A DNA stretch of 51,389 nucleotides from Nitrosomonas sp. (GCA_021774195.1 JAJFJJ010000010.1:1-51389), one strand, 5' to 3'. Positions 28,488 to 38,715 are shown, numbered from the stretch's first letter. Program-made: numbers and translations. The notes: generated by a model not told the origin, from the sequence alone.

Positions 28488-28514
28488 CAAACGGCATTCC
28501 GATATAAAACTTTA
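28488..28514 (-). promoter_or_regulatory. FliA (sigma-28) promoter of flgM
   Basis: On the minus strand TAAAGTTT (28514-28507) is followed by 11 bases and GCCGTTTG (28495-28488). This matches TAAAGTTT-N11-GCCGATAA with a perfect -35 and the GCCG of the -10. It lies 33 bp before the flgM start. Confidence 0.75.
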
Positions 28515-28609
28515 GGATTCATATTGTACCCAGGTTTTTCATTAGTAGGAACTTCTAATTGCACATTCCGGCTCAACCTGAGCAGCCATTCTGTTTCAAT
28601 GTGAACACA

Positions 28610-29170
28610 GGATCGCCTCATCCGCCAAGCTTATTTTAAACTCAAAGCTAGTGTGTAGAGGATACTGGCTATCAGCATCCGCGCAATATTACTCAGTCAC
28701 AGATTACACGACTGGCACAGGTGGATTGGATCAAAAAGGGTAGAACCTGCTGATCACCGGTCCTTGTGGTAGTGGTAAAATCTATCTGGCTTGCGCCATT
28801 GGGCGCAACACTTGTTTGCACGAAAACACTGTTCGATATTACCGCTTGTCGCGCCTACTGTTGATGCTGACACAAGCCAAAGCTAATGGCTCTTATCACA
28901 AACAATTGAAACTGCTGGCTACGCTACAGCTGCTGATTATTGATGACTGGAACCCTTAAAACCTGCACACCGCAATGATCTGATGGGAATTTTGGGTGAG
29001 CGTCATGGAGCAACATCCACTATGGTCATCAGTTAGTTACCGGTTACCGACAGATCAATGGTATAGCAGTATCGGTGACAACACACTTCTGATGCCATTT
29101 TAGATCGTTTAATGCATAACGCACACCGACAACAACTAAAAGGAGAATCCATGCGAAAACGAAATGGTTT
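28610..29170 (+). pseudogene. Decayed istB (IS21-family ATPase)
   Basis: Translating across frames gives recognisable IstB pieces in order: a DRLIRQAYFKLKASV segment, a Walker A-like GPCGSGK (near 28757), the YYRLSRLLLML segment, a QLLIIDDW Walker B, a LLMPF stretch, and KENPCEN matching the usual ELKGESMRK end. Several in-frame stops and frameshifts make it non-functional. No istA is nearby. Confidence 0.8.
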
Positions 29171-29469
29171 GTTGACTCAAGATGAACAAATAAAGTAAAA
29201 AGACAACTTGTGATGTGTTGAGAGAATCCGTGTTTACATTGGACAGAGATGAGTGTTCAACTTCATCGGAATACGCACCAATAGTGTAATTGGATAATTC
29301 GACAAAGGTAAATGTGATTTATGGATCTTGATACTCTCTACAATTTCTCTATTAGAAACATTCGATCTTGATGACAAATGCTGTACTATATTATTGAAAT
29401 AGTGATTAGCCTTATTTGGTTTCTTAGGTAAAACCATAACCAATTATTTATGATGAGTAAATTGATATA

Positions 29470-31278
29470 ATGCTTCTTATGAAATCACAGAATATGTTAG
29501 TCAGATTATGGCTAAGAGAAAAGGGTTCTACTTATGTCTGTCTAGTTCTGATTTTATTGTTATCTGGATGTGTTTCTTTAGAAAAAATACCGCCATTAGA
29601 AAATACACATTTTTTGTTTATAACGCCTTCGGAAGAGGAAACTTTTGAAACTCTAGCTAAAAGATACTTAGGTGATGTTAAATATGCTGCGAGAATTAAA
29701 GAATTCAATGGTTTGGATCGGGTAATAGCGAGTCAAGAAGTAATTATTCCACTACAGAGCTTTAGGCCTGGTGGGTTAACAGCTAACGGCTATCAACTCG
29801 TGCCTGTACTTGCTTATCATCATTTTAGCCGATCTAATAGTAATAGGAAAATGATCGTTGGTGAGACAAGATTGGAGCAACAACTCCGTTATTTACAAGA
29901 TAATGGTTATTATGGCATAACGATAGATCAATTTTTTGATTTTCTTGAGTTTGGTCAAGTTCCTGAGAAATCAGTATTGATTACCATTGATGATGGTTGG
30001 GAATCAACTTATTCCATCGCATACCCTTTATTAAAAAAATATAATTATCCAGCTGTTTTATATATCCCAACGAATCACATTCGTGAACAGAAGGGCAGAT
30101 TTTTAAGTTGGGACCAGATTCGTAGCATGTTGGTAGATGAAACTATTGATATTCAACCTCATACAAAAACACATCGTAACTTAACTGAACGGCGGCAGGG
30201 AGAATCATTTTCATCCTATATTAACGCTATACGGTCTGAATTAGGTGAAGCCAAACATATTATTTCCAATAAGCTGGCGCATGAAACGACATCACTTTCT
30301 TATCCCTATGGTGCAGCTAACTCGTTTGTCATTGCATTTGCCGAATTGGAAGGTTATACAACCGGATTTACTGTTAAACGTGAGGGAAACCCATTTTTCC
30401 AAAATAATTTTGATCTAAATAGGGCCATGATATTTGGTGGATATAGAGAAAGAGAGTTTGTCAAGAATATTGATATTTTTGAGTCTTTGAAATTGGAAGA
30501 ATCTGAACCAATTGATGAATCATTAAATTTAGCTCAGTTAGATTTTCGTAATTCAGAAAAATATGAAAATCAAGGACAATGGCGTACTGCCCATATGGCA
30601 TGGAAGATTTATCGGGATTGGTTAGTGTCAGAACTCAATAAAAAATTGATGAATAATATCAATGTTAGCACAAAGGAATATGAGCAGATAAAACAGGTAG
30701 AAAAAAGAATAATGGGATTGAGAGATAAAACGAAAAAGATTGCTTCTGAACATTATTACGCCGCAATTGTTGAAAAAGAGCAGAATGCTCGTTTTAAAGG
30801 TTTATTACGTACATTGTTATATGATCCGAAACATAAAGATGCGCTGCAAAAGTTGAAGGTGCTAGATCAGCAATTTGATATGCACAAATATTTAGTTAAG
30901 CCCAATGATTCTCTAAAGAAAATTTCGAGATCTGTATATAAAAACGAATATAAATCAATTTTGATCCCGATTTTTAACACACAAATACAAAGCAACGATG
31001 ATTTGACAGCAGGCATGATTTTAAATTTACCAAAAAAACCAAGAAAACATGTTGTCAGTCAATCTAATCAAGGAAGAAAAAAAAGTTGTGGTCAAGTAAA
31101 CAACTCGAATAAATCAAAAGAGAAACTCTCTCAAGAATACTATACAGCAGCTATGCTCGAGTTTAACAATGGGAAAACTTCTAAGGCAGTTTCTAGCTTA
31201 GACACTTCTCTGTGTTTTAATCCTGGAAACCTGGAAGCTAGAGAAATGAAAGAGTTGCTAGATACTCTATTGAATTAG
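29470..31278 (+). CDS. LysM/NodB polysaccharide deacetylase lipoprotein
   Basis: The 602 residues begin with a lipoprotein signal (lipobox LLSGC, Cys34). A LysM-like segment follows (about 50-95, ending SQEVIIPLQ), then a NodB deacetylase domain (about 110-330) with IDDG at 173-176 (D174, D175), H231-TKT-H235 and YPYG (278-281). The C-terminal part is helical, with a second LysM-like stretch near 475-525 and a TPR-like end. It probably deacetylates peptidoglycan or another glycan in the periplasm. It lies immediately before the T6SS kinase and may be a cell-wall accessory of the secretion system, but that is inference from position. The start is uncertain, since no good ribosome binding site is seen. 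Confidence 0.8.
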   Translation: MLLMKSQNMLVRLWLREKGSTYVCLVLILLLSGCVSLEKIPPLENTHFLFITPSEEETFETLAKRYLGDVKYAARIKEFNGLDRVIASQEVIIPLQSFRPGGLTANGYQLVPVLAYHHFSRSNSNRKMIVGETRLEQQLRYLQDNGYYGITIDQFFDFLEFGQVPEKSVLITIDDGWESTYSIAYPLLKKYNYPAVLYIPTNHIREQKGRFLSWDQIRSMLVDETIDIQPHTKTHRNLTERRQGESFSSYINAIRSELGEAKHIISNKLAHETTSLSYPYGAANSFVIAFAELEGYTTGFTVKREGNPFFQNNFDLNRAMIFGGYREREFVKNIDIFESLKLEESEPIDESLNLAQLDFRNSEKYENQGQWRTAHMAWKIYRDWLVSELNKKLMNNINVSTKEYEQIKQVEKRIMGLRDKTKKIASEHYYAAIVEKEQNARFKGLLRTLLYDPKHKDALQKLKVLDQQFDMHKYLVKPNDSLKKISRSVYKNEYKSILIPIFNTQIQSNDDLTAGMILNLPKKPRKHVVSQSNQGRKKSCGQVNNSNKSKEKLSQEYYTAAMLEFNNGKTSKAVSSLDTSLCFNPGNLEAREMKELLDTLLN

Positions 31279-31312
31279 AATAATTTTATTTTAGTATCCT
31301 ACAAATTTTTAG

Positions 31313-31789
31313 ATGGCAGACTTACTTGTAAAACTTTATGACCTTACAGTGCTAGATACAAATATTGACAATCTTAATAAACTTGAAATTCAGATTCGTC
31401 GAGGTCTAGTCCCAGAAAAACTACTCGTTACTGGATGGGTAAGTAAAACCTTTGGGTCAGCTTGGGCCAGTGAATGTGAGGTTTCTTTTGCTCAACAACC
31501 TGTCTCGTGTTTTATTGCTACCAGATATAATAAATTACTCGGTTTTTCCTGTTACAACACTACTTTTAAAGGGTTCTTCGGACCAATCGGTGTTGATCCC
31601 GAATTCCGATCTATCGGTATAGGCAGAGTATTGTTAGTTGCATGTCTTAATGCTATGGCTAATCAAGGGTATGCATATGCAATTATCGGTGGTGTCGGCG
31701 CAAAAAACTTTTTTAGTCAATCTATTACTACTTTTGAGATTCCAAATTCTTCACCTGGGATTTACGACGGGATGTTAAAGCAAGAATGA
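31313..31789 (+). CDS. GNAT family N-acetyltransferase
   Basis: The 158-residue product has the GNAT acetyl-CoA motif: a strand FGPIGVDPEF followed by R-S-I-G-I-G and a helix RVLLVACLNAM. An ACCx-like second strand (YAYAIIGGVG) follows. The substrate is unknown. It starts 34 bp after the deacetylase and is convergent with the kinase, so it probably shares the deacetylase transcript. Confidence 0.75.
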   Translation: MADLLVKLYDLTVLDTNIDNLNKLEIQIRRGLVPEKLLVTGWVSKTFGSAWASECEVSFAQQPVSCFIATRYNKLLGFSCYNTTFKGFFGPIGVDPEFRSIGIGRVLLVACLNAMANQGYAYAIIGGVGAKNFFSQSITTFEIPNSSPGIYDGMLKQE

Positions 31790-31802
31790 TTGCTGCTTAT
31801 AA

Positions 31803-34800
31803 TTAGTTAGTCATCTCTTCATTTAAAGAGTTTTTAATTCTATCTGATGGGTTTAAAGAAAGGCCAAAATTCAGGTATGTACTTGCTTGAGTTAGTTCGC
31901 CTTCGTTTTTGAGTAACTTTGCTTTAAATAAACATTGAAGTGCAACATAATTCTTTGTCGATTCTAAAAGGGTATCGTTCTGACTCGAATCTTCTATTTT
32001 TTCTAAGAATAATTGCCATTGTACCAATACATTCTTTAAATCAGTTAGAGATGGATTGGTTGACATCAATTCTTTCAAACGATTGCTAAGCGCCTTAAAT
32101 AGCCCAGGGTGGTTGGAGATATATCCTTTATCTATTAAGTAGATTGATTTTAACTGATTAAAAAGCTCAGTGCCTTGTAATAAATCGGCCTCGAGTAAAG
32201 CTCGGTAATTTGAAAGGAATATCTCTATTTTCTTTGTTCTGTCAGCATTTATTTTTGCTTTTTCAGTTTTAACAGCCTGCTCATCTGGGTAATTCTGGAA
32301 AGCTATATTTGTGAGTTGAATTGCTGCATTATAGTCATTACGCTGGATTTTAGTTTCAACTTGTTCGGAAAGCGACTGCAAAAAAGTTATTTTTATACTT
32401 TCCATAATAAATTTTCTGTCATCATCTGTAAAACTCGTATGCAGACTCTTTACTTTATCTAAAGCTTGATCAAATGACTTATTATTAAGATCCCTTCGTA
32501 GTTTATCAGTCATATCATTGCGTTTCTGAACAATGTTTAAAGTGTTTAGGCGCCTTGTAGATAACATTTTAAATGAGTCGGTTTCGGCATCTTCCGGGCG
32601 GAGCATGCGCCAATCTTGTAAATAACGTTCTGCCAAATCAAATTGTCCATGATTTAAAGCGGTAGTTGTTTTTTTTAAATAGGTTTCACGAACATGTGGG
32701 TAAGCCAACAAATTATTTTCCGGGTCAATTTCTTGAACTTTCTGATGTATTTCTTGTAATGCCTTGGCATCAAGTGCTTCTTGCCTTAGGACGGTGTTAT
32801 ATCTTTCTGATAAGGCCTGAATACTTTTTCTTCTACTTGTCGCAACGTTTTGTTCAAGTTCTTTTATCCATTGATGCATAGCCCTGTCGTCTGAGAAAAG
32901 ATTTTTTGCTTGAGATGATATAGTGCTGATTGCATTGTATTTATTTGAATTAATTAACTCCTGAACTTTTTCCTGATACCAGTTTTTTAACTTTTCATGA
33001 TTCTTAGATTCACTTAGTACCATTTTTTTGGTCAGAGGATTTGCTGCAAGTAAATTTCGAATCAAGCGTTCTAATTCAATATCGTCAGCAGCCAATATCT
33101 GTGATGTGAAGATTTCAAGCTTCATTTTTTGCTCAAGCTGTGCAGATAATTCAATGCGTTTTTCTGACGCAATGGGCAACATGCCTTCCCATAGTGATAA
33201 AAGTTTCTCTGCGCTGTGAAAGTTGTTTGTAGCTAGAGCCTCATTGGTTTCTTTGATAAAACGATTAGATAGTTGCGGGCTATTGATAATATTAAGATTA
33301 GGGTTAATATGGTTGAGCTGATTTGCTGTTTCACTTAAGCATGAAGATAAATTAATGAGATTGTTGTTTGTGTCTTGGAGACACTGATTAAATTTATCTT
33401 TTAATAGTAAAAGTTGCTCGTTTTTCGAATTAATAACCAGTGTGACTTGATTTGCTAATTGTTTGGAATCAGGATATTTGGCGACAAAATGGTTGGCAAT
33501 TTCTGATGCCAGGTCAAACTTATTATCTTGAATTGCTTGATCTATTAGATTTGCCGAATGAGTAACCAATAACCGACGGTTATCTTTCTTATGCAAGAGG
33601 ATGTCTTGTACGTGAGATTCTAATTTTTGGATGTGGTCCAGAGCAGTCGCTTCGGGAGTTGCCACTGAAATAAAGTACTTTACTAATGATTGGCCAATTG
33701 CTTCATTGATTGCGATTTTTGATTGAGATTTAGTATCTAGATTGTGAAATTTCTCAATGGCATTTGCATCCAATTTTTTAATTCCGTTTGTAATGCCTTG
33801 CAGCTGCCAATTTCCAATATGATGATTTAGAATGGGCGCCACAATAATCGCAATTACCACTATAGCAGCTATTATACCTTTTCTAGAAAGTTGCCAATTT
33901 TTTTGTCCTGATTTGGGATATAGCTCTTGATAAAGCTTGCCAGCATTTTTTGTCCTATCTTTTCGGTGAAATGCCAGCCCTTTTTCTAAAGATTTTAACT
34001 GAGATTTGTTTAAATTTTTAATTGGTGCAGGTTTCAAGGATTTTGCTTCAGCACGGATTACATTTAACTGTTTAAAAGGATGCTTCCCCGTTAAGACTTC
34101 ATAAATAACACAACTCAATCCATAAACATCGTCGCAAGGATGAGGGTCTGCATCAATCATCATTTCTGGAGTGGCATATGCTTTAGTTTTGGCCCCAAGG
34201 ATACCTGGGTCGAACCGAGTTAAATCACGATCTTGTTTTTCAGCTAATCGCGCGATTCCGAAATCAATCACTTTAACTGAATCTGTTTCTGGGTTGTAAA
34301 AAACGTTACTGGGTTTAAAGTCGAGGTGAATGATTCCTTCTTGATGTGAGTATTCAAGTGCTTTACACATACCCTCGATGATTGGTTGTGCTTGTTTCGT
34401 ACTCACCCCATTAGGATGGTTCTGAATAAACTTGTCAAGAGATATGCCAGGAAGAAACTCCATGACAATAAATAAAAGATTTTCATCTCGATTGAGTTCG
34501 AAAGCGCGTATTAGATTCGGATGTATTAATTTCTTATAGCGTGCAAATTCACGAACCAATGCTTTAAGAGCAAACTCTTTGCCCTGAATTTCTTGATTCA
34601 AAAATTTTATAGCTACATATCGATCACGTGAATCCCCTGCATCTTGTATCAAGTCAATGGCTTTCCATACTTCTCCCATACCGCCTTCGCCAATTTTTGA
34701 GACCAAACGGTAGGTGTCGCGTATAACGACATTCGGTTCTATTTTCTTTTCTTGTCCAGCTTTGTGCCAACTCAAAAGATTCTGTAGTAGTACCGAATTA

Positions 34801-35261
34801 CCTGTCATGTTTGGAGCAGAACCCTCTGAATTCTTCCCTGGTGTCTCTGGGAAGGATTTGTTATTCGTTCTATTCCTGGATAGTTTTTTTGAATTTTGAT
34901 TAAAGCTATCAACGACTTCAGTTCGACCATAATCAGATTCAATTTGTGAAATTTTATTTAATAAGGACTCGGAAACATTTGGTGGCAAATCCGAACTTTG
35001 AACTAGTTGCTGTAACTGAACAAAAAAACCCTCAGATGGTTCATCACAGGACTTGACTAAATCTTCAACCTGTTGGTTTAATGACTCCACACTAAGATCA
35101 TCATCCTGATACGCTTGGGTTATCTTAGTTAATTTATTTAAATAACTAGTTTCGTTCACAATTTGCCTGCTATTAAAAATATAAAACGATAAATCGCTGG
35201 AAATGTGGGCGTCATATAATGCCAAACTTAAATTGAGCGTATTTGTAAAATAAGATCTCAA
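31803..35261 (-). CDS. Large membrane Ser/Thr protein kinase (T6SS PpkA-type)
   Basis: 1152 residues. A long N-terminal region (1-180) of unknown fold precedes a eukaryotic-type kinase domain (about 184-450). The latter has a glycine loop GEGGMG (191-196), VAIK Lys219, H312-L-D314-F-K-P-S-N319 and D333-F-G335. One membrane helix (about 462-478) leads to a 660-residue helical periplasmic part with degenerate repeats of about 80 residues (marks: HxAExLLxxW). In Pseudomonas, PpkA phosphorylates Fha to start T6SS assembly, and Fha and PppA are encoded next door here, so this role is likely. The TTG at 35261 is the only plausible start. Confidence 0.85.
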   Translation of the reverse strand: MRSYFTNTLNLSLALYDAHISSDLSFYIFNSRQIVNETSYLNKLTKITQAYQDDDLSVESLNQQVEDLVKSCDEPSEGFFVQLQQLVQSSDLPPNVSESLLNKISQIESDYGRTEVVDSFNQNSKKLSRNRTNNKSFPETPGKNSEGSAPNMTGNSVLLQNLLSWHKAGQEKKIEPNVVIRDTYRLVSKIGEGGMGEVWKAIDLIQDAGDSRDRYVAIKFLNQEIQGKEFALKALVREFARYKKLIHPNLIRAFELNRDENLLFIVMEFLPGISLDKFIQNHPNGVSTKQAQPIIEGMCKALEYSHQEGIIHLDFKPSNVFYNPETDSVKVIDFGIARLAEKQDRDLTRFDPGILGAKTKAYATPEMMIDADPHPCDDVYGLSCVIYEVLTGKHPFKQLNVIRAEAKSLKPAPIKNLNKSQLKSLEKGLAFHRKDRTKNAGKLYQELYPKSGQKNWQLSRKGIIAAIVVIAIIVAPILNHHIGNWQLQGITNGIKKLDANAIEKFHNLDTKSQSKIAINEAIGQSLVKYFISVATPEATALDHIQKLESHVQDILLHKKDNRRLLVTHSANLIDQAIQDNKFDLASEIANHFVAKYPDSKQLANQVTLVINSKNEQLLLLKDKFNQCLQDTNNNLINLSSCLSETANQLNHINPNLNIINSPQLSNRFIKETNEALATNNFHSAEKLLSLWEGMLPIASEKRIELSAQLEQKMKLEIFTSQILAADDIELERLIRNLLAANPLTKKMVLSESKNHEKLKNWYQEKVQELINSNKYNAISTISSQAKNLFSDDRAMHQWIKELEQNVATSRRKSIQALSERYNTVLRQEALDAKALQEIHQKVQEIDPENNLLAYPHVRETYLKKTTTALNHGQFDLAERYLQDWRMLRPEDAETDSFKMLSTRRLNTLNIVQKRNDMTDKLRRDLNNKSFDQALDKVKSLHTSFTDDDRKFIMESIKITFLQSLSEQVETKIQRNDYNAAIQLTNIAFQNYPDEQAVKTEKAKINADRTKKIEIFLSNYRALLEADLLQGTELFNQLKSIYLIDKGYISNHPGLFKALSNRLKELMSTNPSLTDLKNVLVQWQLFLEKIEDSSQNDTLLESTKNYVALQCLFKAKLLKNEGELTQASTYLNFGLSLNPSDRIKNSLNEEMTN

Positions 35262-35637
35262 TTCTAGTTGAACTATAGCTTTGTTAGTTCAGACGCTATT
35301 ACAGATCACGACAATACATTACAAAAGTCAATCAATCGGTGACTTTTATCACTGCTTTTTCATTTAATTACAACTATTCTTTGGCCATTTATTCATTAAT
35401 CATGGTTAGTGTTTGCTCGAATTTGGCAATTTCAAGAATAAAAAACTAATCATTTTTGCGAGAATTGATGTTTTTCTGGTAACGTTAGCACTGATTAAGT
35501 TTGTGCAGATAATTTTTTGTAACATTGGATAATCTTATTCGGTTAGTGTTGGATATTGCAAGTAATAAATATTAATAATATTTTATAGAAATTACTATTA
35601 GCTCTGAACTAATGAATGACATGATAGGGGAGTCGAT
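35262..35637. other. Divergent promoter region between the kinase and fha
   Basis: About 376 bp, AT-rich, without an open gene. It must hold promoters for both the kinase and fha/pppA. I found neither a sigma-54 (GG-N10-GC) nor a CRP-like site that I could support. Confidence 0.5.
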
Positions 35638-35643
35638 TTGACC

Positions 35644-37098
35644 ATGATCAAAATTGAGGTTGTCAGTTATGACAAGCAGCTACCCACGCAAGCACTTTAT
35701 GCAGAGTTTGATGAGCTAGGCGGTAATATTGGTCGGGCAGATGGGAACGCGTTAGTTCTACATGATCCTGAACGGCATATTTCTCGGATCCAAGCGGTAG
35801 TCGTTTTTCAAGAAGGGCAGTATTATATTCGCTGCTTGGGTAGCGCATTACCAATTTATTTAAATGATCAGCCTTTAAATAATGGTGAGGAAGCGCCAAT
35901 CCATAACGGCGATTCAATTATCATTAGTAATTATCTAATGCGAGTGTGTGGTGAAGAGGCCACTACATATAGTGATCAAAAACCATTTCTTGTCCATGAA
36001 GATGACCCATTCGCAATTTTTGATAAGCAAACTAATGACGATCAAGTAATTAGTTCGTCATCAGACCCTGAAAATAAACTATTACACAAAGCTGCTTTGC
36101 CAGAAGAGTTTATTTCAAATAGTTCAGGAGTAGAAACAGATCCCTTAGCAATGGTGGCACCGGAACCAAAAGATTTGATCCCGATAGATTTTGACCCATT
36201 TGCTGAGCCTTTATTTTCAAATCCGGATTCTGCTCCAGAACCATCTCACAAAGCGCAACATATAGATCGGTTACTCAATGAAGAGAAGTCGATGTTAGCA
36301 TCCACAGGTCAACCGGACGCGCCTAGTGTTGATCCACTTGTATTGATGGGGGTGGAACCAGACAGGGGGGATGAGAGTAGTCGAGCAGACCATGTGCCAG
36401 AAAGGCAAGCAGCATTTAAGGTGCCAAATCTTAGCAACAATCAAATTCCTTCTTCAAAAAGAATCGATAATGAATCGTCAAGAAACGCAGTCGGAAATTC
36501 AGACGAGCTCTGTCGTGCTTTTCTTAAGGGTGCTGGGGTGCCTGAGCTTGATGTGCAGTTTACACCGGAGTTAATGGAACTGGTTGGGCAATTATTGCGC
36601 GAATCGACTCAGGGTACTTTGGATTTGTTATTAGCACGATCACTTACCAAGCAAGAAGTACGCGCCAATGTTACCTTGATTGCGCCGCGGGAAAATAACC
36701 CGCTGAAATTTTCACCTAATGTAGAAGCTGCGCTGAAACATTTATTGTCTACACAAGACCGAGGTTTTATGACTCCATTACAAGCGATGAAAGATGCTCA
36801 TGATGATCTTCGTGCACATCAATTTGGTTTTATGGCCGGGATGCGGGCTGCTTTGACTGGAATTCTAGAACGTTTTGATCCGCAAAAACTGGAACAGCGG
36901 TTCACACATAAAAATTTTCTTGATACGTTGTTTCCCTGGACTCAGAGAGCTAAGCTTTGGGATATGTTTATTGCACAGTATGAAGACATGTCTGAGGAAG
37001 CTAAAGAAGATTTTCATTCCTTATTTGGGAAGGAGTTTCTACGAGCATACGAAGAGCAAATGGTCAAACTTGGACAAGGTGAGAAGAAAATACGGTGA
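35644..37098 (+). CDS. tagH: T6SS FHA-domain protein TagH/Fha
   Basis: About 484 residues: an N-terminal FHA domain (about 1-95, with GGNIGRADGN, PERHISR and YLND), a disordered acidic linker with DPL/DPF motifs (100-260), and the C-terminal T6SS-specific domain (about 290-480, with DELCRAFLKGAG). Fha binds phosphothreonine and is a known PpkA target in Pseudomonas. AGGGGAG precedes both a TTG (35638, spacing 5) and the ATG (35644, spacing 11); I use the ATG. pppA follows after about 40-50 bp. Confidence 0.9.
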   Translation: MIKIEVVSYDKQLPTQALYAEFDELGGNIGRADGNALVLHDPERHISRIQAVVVFQEGQYYIRCLGSALPIYLNDQPLNNGEEAPIHNGDSIIISNYLMRVCGEEATTYSDQKPFLVHEDDPFAIFDKQTNDDQVISSSSDPENKLLHKAALPEEFISNSSGVETDPLAMVAPEPKDLIPIDFDPFAEPLFSNPDSAPEPSHKAQHIDRLLNEEKSMLASTGQPDAPSVDPLVLMGVEPDRGDESSRADHVPERQAAFKVPNLSNNQIPSSKRIDNESSRNAVGNSDELCRAFLKGAGVPELDVQFTPELMELVGQLLRESTQGTLDLLLARSLTKQEVRANVTLIAPRENNPLKFSPNVEAALKHLLSTQDRGFMTPLQAMKDAHDDLRAHQFGFMAGMRAALTGILERFDPQKLEQRFTHKNFLDTLFPWTQRAKLWDMFIAQYEDMSEEAKEDFHSLFGKEFLRAYEEQMVKLGQGEKKIR

Positions 37099-37152
37099 AA
37101 ATTTAGATTTTCTTTTTAGTAAAAAATTTAGTTTGGATTGATTGTGCCTAAT

Positions 37153-37923
37153 ATGCAACTTGAAATTGTTTCATTATCAAAAACGGGTGGCCGTAAAGTT
37201 AATGAGGATGCTTGTGACTATTGGTTCGGAAAAGAGTTTTGTTGTTGTGTTTTATCTGATGGGCTGGGTGGCCATTATGGTGGCGACGTTGCCTCAAAAT
37301 TGGCGGTATGTCATGTGCTCGATAAATTCCGGGAAATTCAAGGGTGTAGTTCACAAATAATTGAGACATTGTTACACACTAGCAACGATGCCATTGTTTC
37401 AGAACAACTGCAAAACACAGAGCTTAGACAAATGCGAGCTACTGCTGTTATTCTCGCCATTGATACAACTGAAAAGTTGGCTGTATGGGGGCATATCGGT
37501 GATTCTCGTTTATATTGTTTCCGTAAGGGAAAAATTATTGTGCAAACTCGTGACCATAGCATTTCTCAAACGATGGTTGATGCGGGTTATATAAAAGCTG
37601 AAGAGATTAGAACTACTCCAAATCGAAGTAAGCTATATGCTGCATTGGGTAATAAGGAGCAGTTTGAAGCAGAAATTGTTCCTGCAGTTTTTCCGGTGCA
37701 GGATGATGATGTTTTTCTGCTTTGCTCAGATGGATTATGGGAGTATGTGGAAGAAAGTGAAATGGAAGAATTGCTTGTTCGCTCAATATCTGCAGAGAAA
37801 TGGATGCAGCTGCTTGAAGAGCAAGTACTAGCACGTGGGCATCAGGGGCAAGATAACTATTCTGCAATGGCCGTGTGGTGTAGAGTCTCGGAAGATACGG
37901 TTCGATTGATGGAAAATCACTGA
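37153..37923 (+). CDS. pppA: PP2C-type Ser/Thr phosphatase PppA
   Basis: The 256-residue metal-dependent phosphatase has the motifs GRKVNEDAC, LSDGLGGHYGGDVAS, WGHIGDSRLYCF, DHSISQTMV and CSDGLWE, followed by DNYSAMAVW. It probably reverses PpkA-type phosphorylation. The frame is open to TTG 37138 and GTG 37144; the ATG at 37153 has no clear ribosome binding site, so the start is uncertain. It is convergent with tagF. Confidence 0.92.
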   Translation: MQLEIVSLSKTGGRKVNEDACDYWFGKEFCCCVLSDGLGGHYGGDVASKLAVCHVLDKFREIQGCSSQIIETLLHTSNDAIVSEQLQNTELRQMRATAVILAIDTTEKLAVWGHIGDSRLYCFRKGKIIVQTRDHSISQTMVDAGYIKAEEIRTTPNRSKLYAALGNKEQFEAEIVPAVFPVQDDDVFLLCSDGLWEYVEESEMEELLVRSISAEKWMQLLEEQVLARGHQGQDNYSAMAVWCRVSEDTVRLMENH

Positions 37924-37974
37924 TGTGTACTTCATATACAAATTTATTGTCCTAATAGTTTTGTGACGGATAAT

Positions 37975-38715
37975 TTATCCAGGTTCTTTAAATAAGTCGC
38001 TTACTAGCAGGGTAGCGAAATGATTTTCTGGAGGTAGGCCGATATAATAGTTTGTTCGTGTCTTCTCTGTTCCTGGTGCTATTCTCCACCAAACACTTTT
38101 GTTTGATCCATATGCAAACAATAATTCTGCAGCAGCAAAATTGATATGTTCAATTATTGTGTTTTCTGTTGGTAGGGATAGCACTTTGTTGTTGTCTAGT
38201 TCGGACCGAGATTTTGCTTGCCACCAAGCAGCAAGTTCATTTGTGGTTGTTAGTTCAGTGTTTGAGTCTTGATTTGGAAAGACCAGATTATTTAGGCTTT
38301 GATCGATATAATCCGGAAAAACATTGATGTCCAATGAGGATAATGCAATCGCCTCTAAGTTTGTGTGCCAAGTTTCTGCAGAAAATGCAGTTAACATTGA
38401 CTTAGTGCAGGGCTCAACTTGTAGCGCAAATGTTAAAGGAAAATAACGCCCTACATTATCTACACTTGGCATCATAATGCCAGTCCAAATATGATTTCCG
38501 CAGATGCCAGGCATAAGAACAAAGTGCCATATTGGACCAGTAAGATAGCTGTCTAGCCAACGTTCTTTAAGCTGTTCACGGCTTACTATGATTGAACGCT
38601 GAAGCCAAGTATCCCATGTCTCAATAAAGTGACTTGGAAGCCGACGCGATATAAAATCACCAATTGAAGGTGTTTTCCCGTACCAACCAGCAATAAGTGT
38701 ATTTTCATGACCCAT
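37975..38715 (-). CDS. tagF: T6SS protein TagF
   Basis: 246 residues of the TagF/ImpM family (DUF2094). The N-terminal GWYGKTPSIGDFISRRLP is characteristic, as are IETWDTWLQ and the GPIWHFVLMPG segment. TagF is a post-translational repressor of T6SS assembly in Pseudomonas, acting through Fha. Its ATG overlaps the tssM stop by one base (TAATG), so translation is coupled. It is the last gene of the minus-strand T6SS operon. Confidence 0.92.
   Translation of the reverse strand: MGHENTLIAGWYGKTPSIGDFISRRLPSHFIETWDTWLQRSIIVSREQLKERWLDSYLTGPIWHFVLMPGICGNHIWTGIMMPSVDNVGRYFPLTFALQVEPCTKSMLTAFSAETWHTNLEAIALSSLDINVFPDYIDQSLNNLVFPNQDSNTELTTTNELAAWWQAKSRSELDNNKVLSLPTENTIIEHINFAAAELLFAYGSNKSVWWRIAPGTEKTRTNYYIGLPPENHFATLLVSDLFKEPG

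Noticed and set aside
29234..29443. 69-residue minus-strand ORF
   Set aside because: No recognisable domain or good ribosome binding site; it lies beside the istB remnant and could be chance.
35262..35637. Possible sigma-54 site in front of fha (TTGGCAATTTC)
   Set aside because: No matching GC element at the required distance; T6SS loci often have one, but not visibly here.
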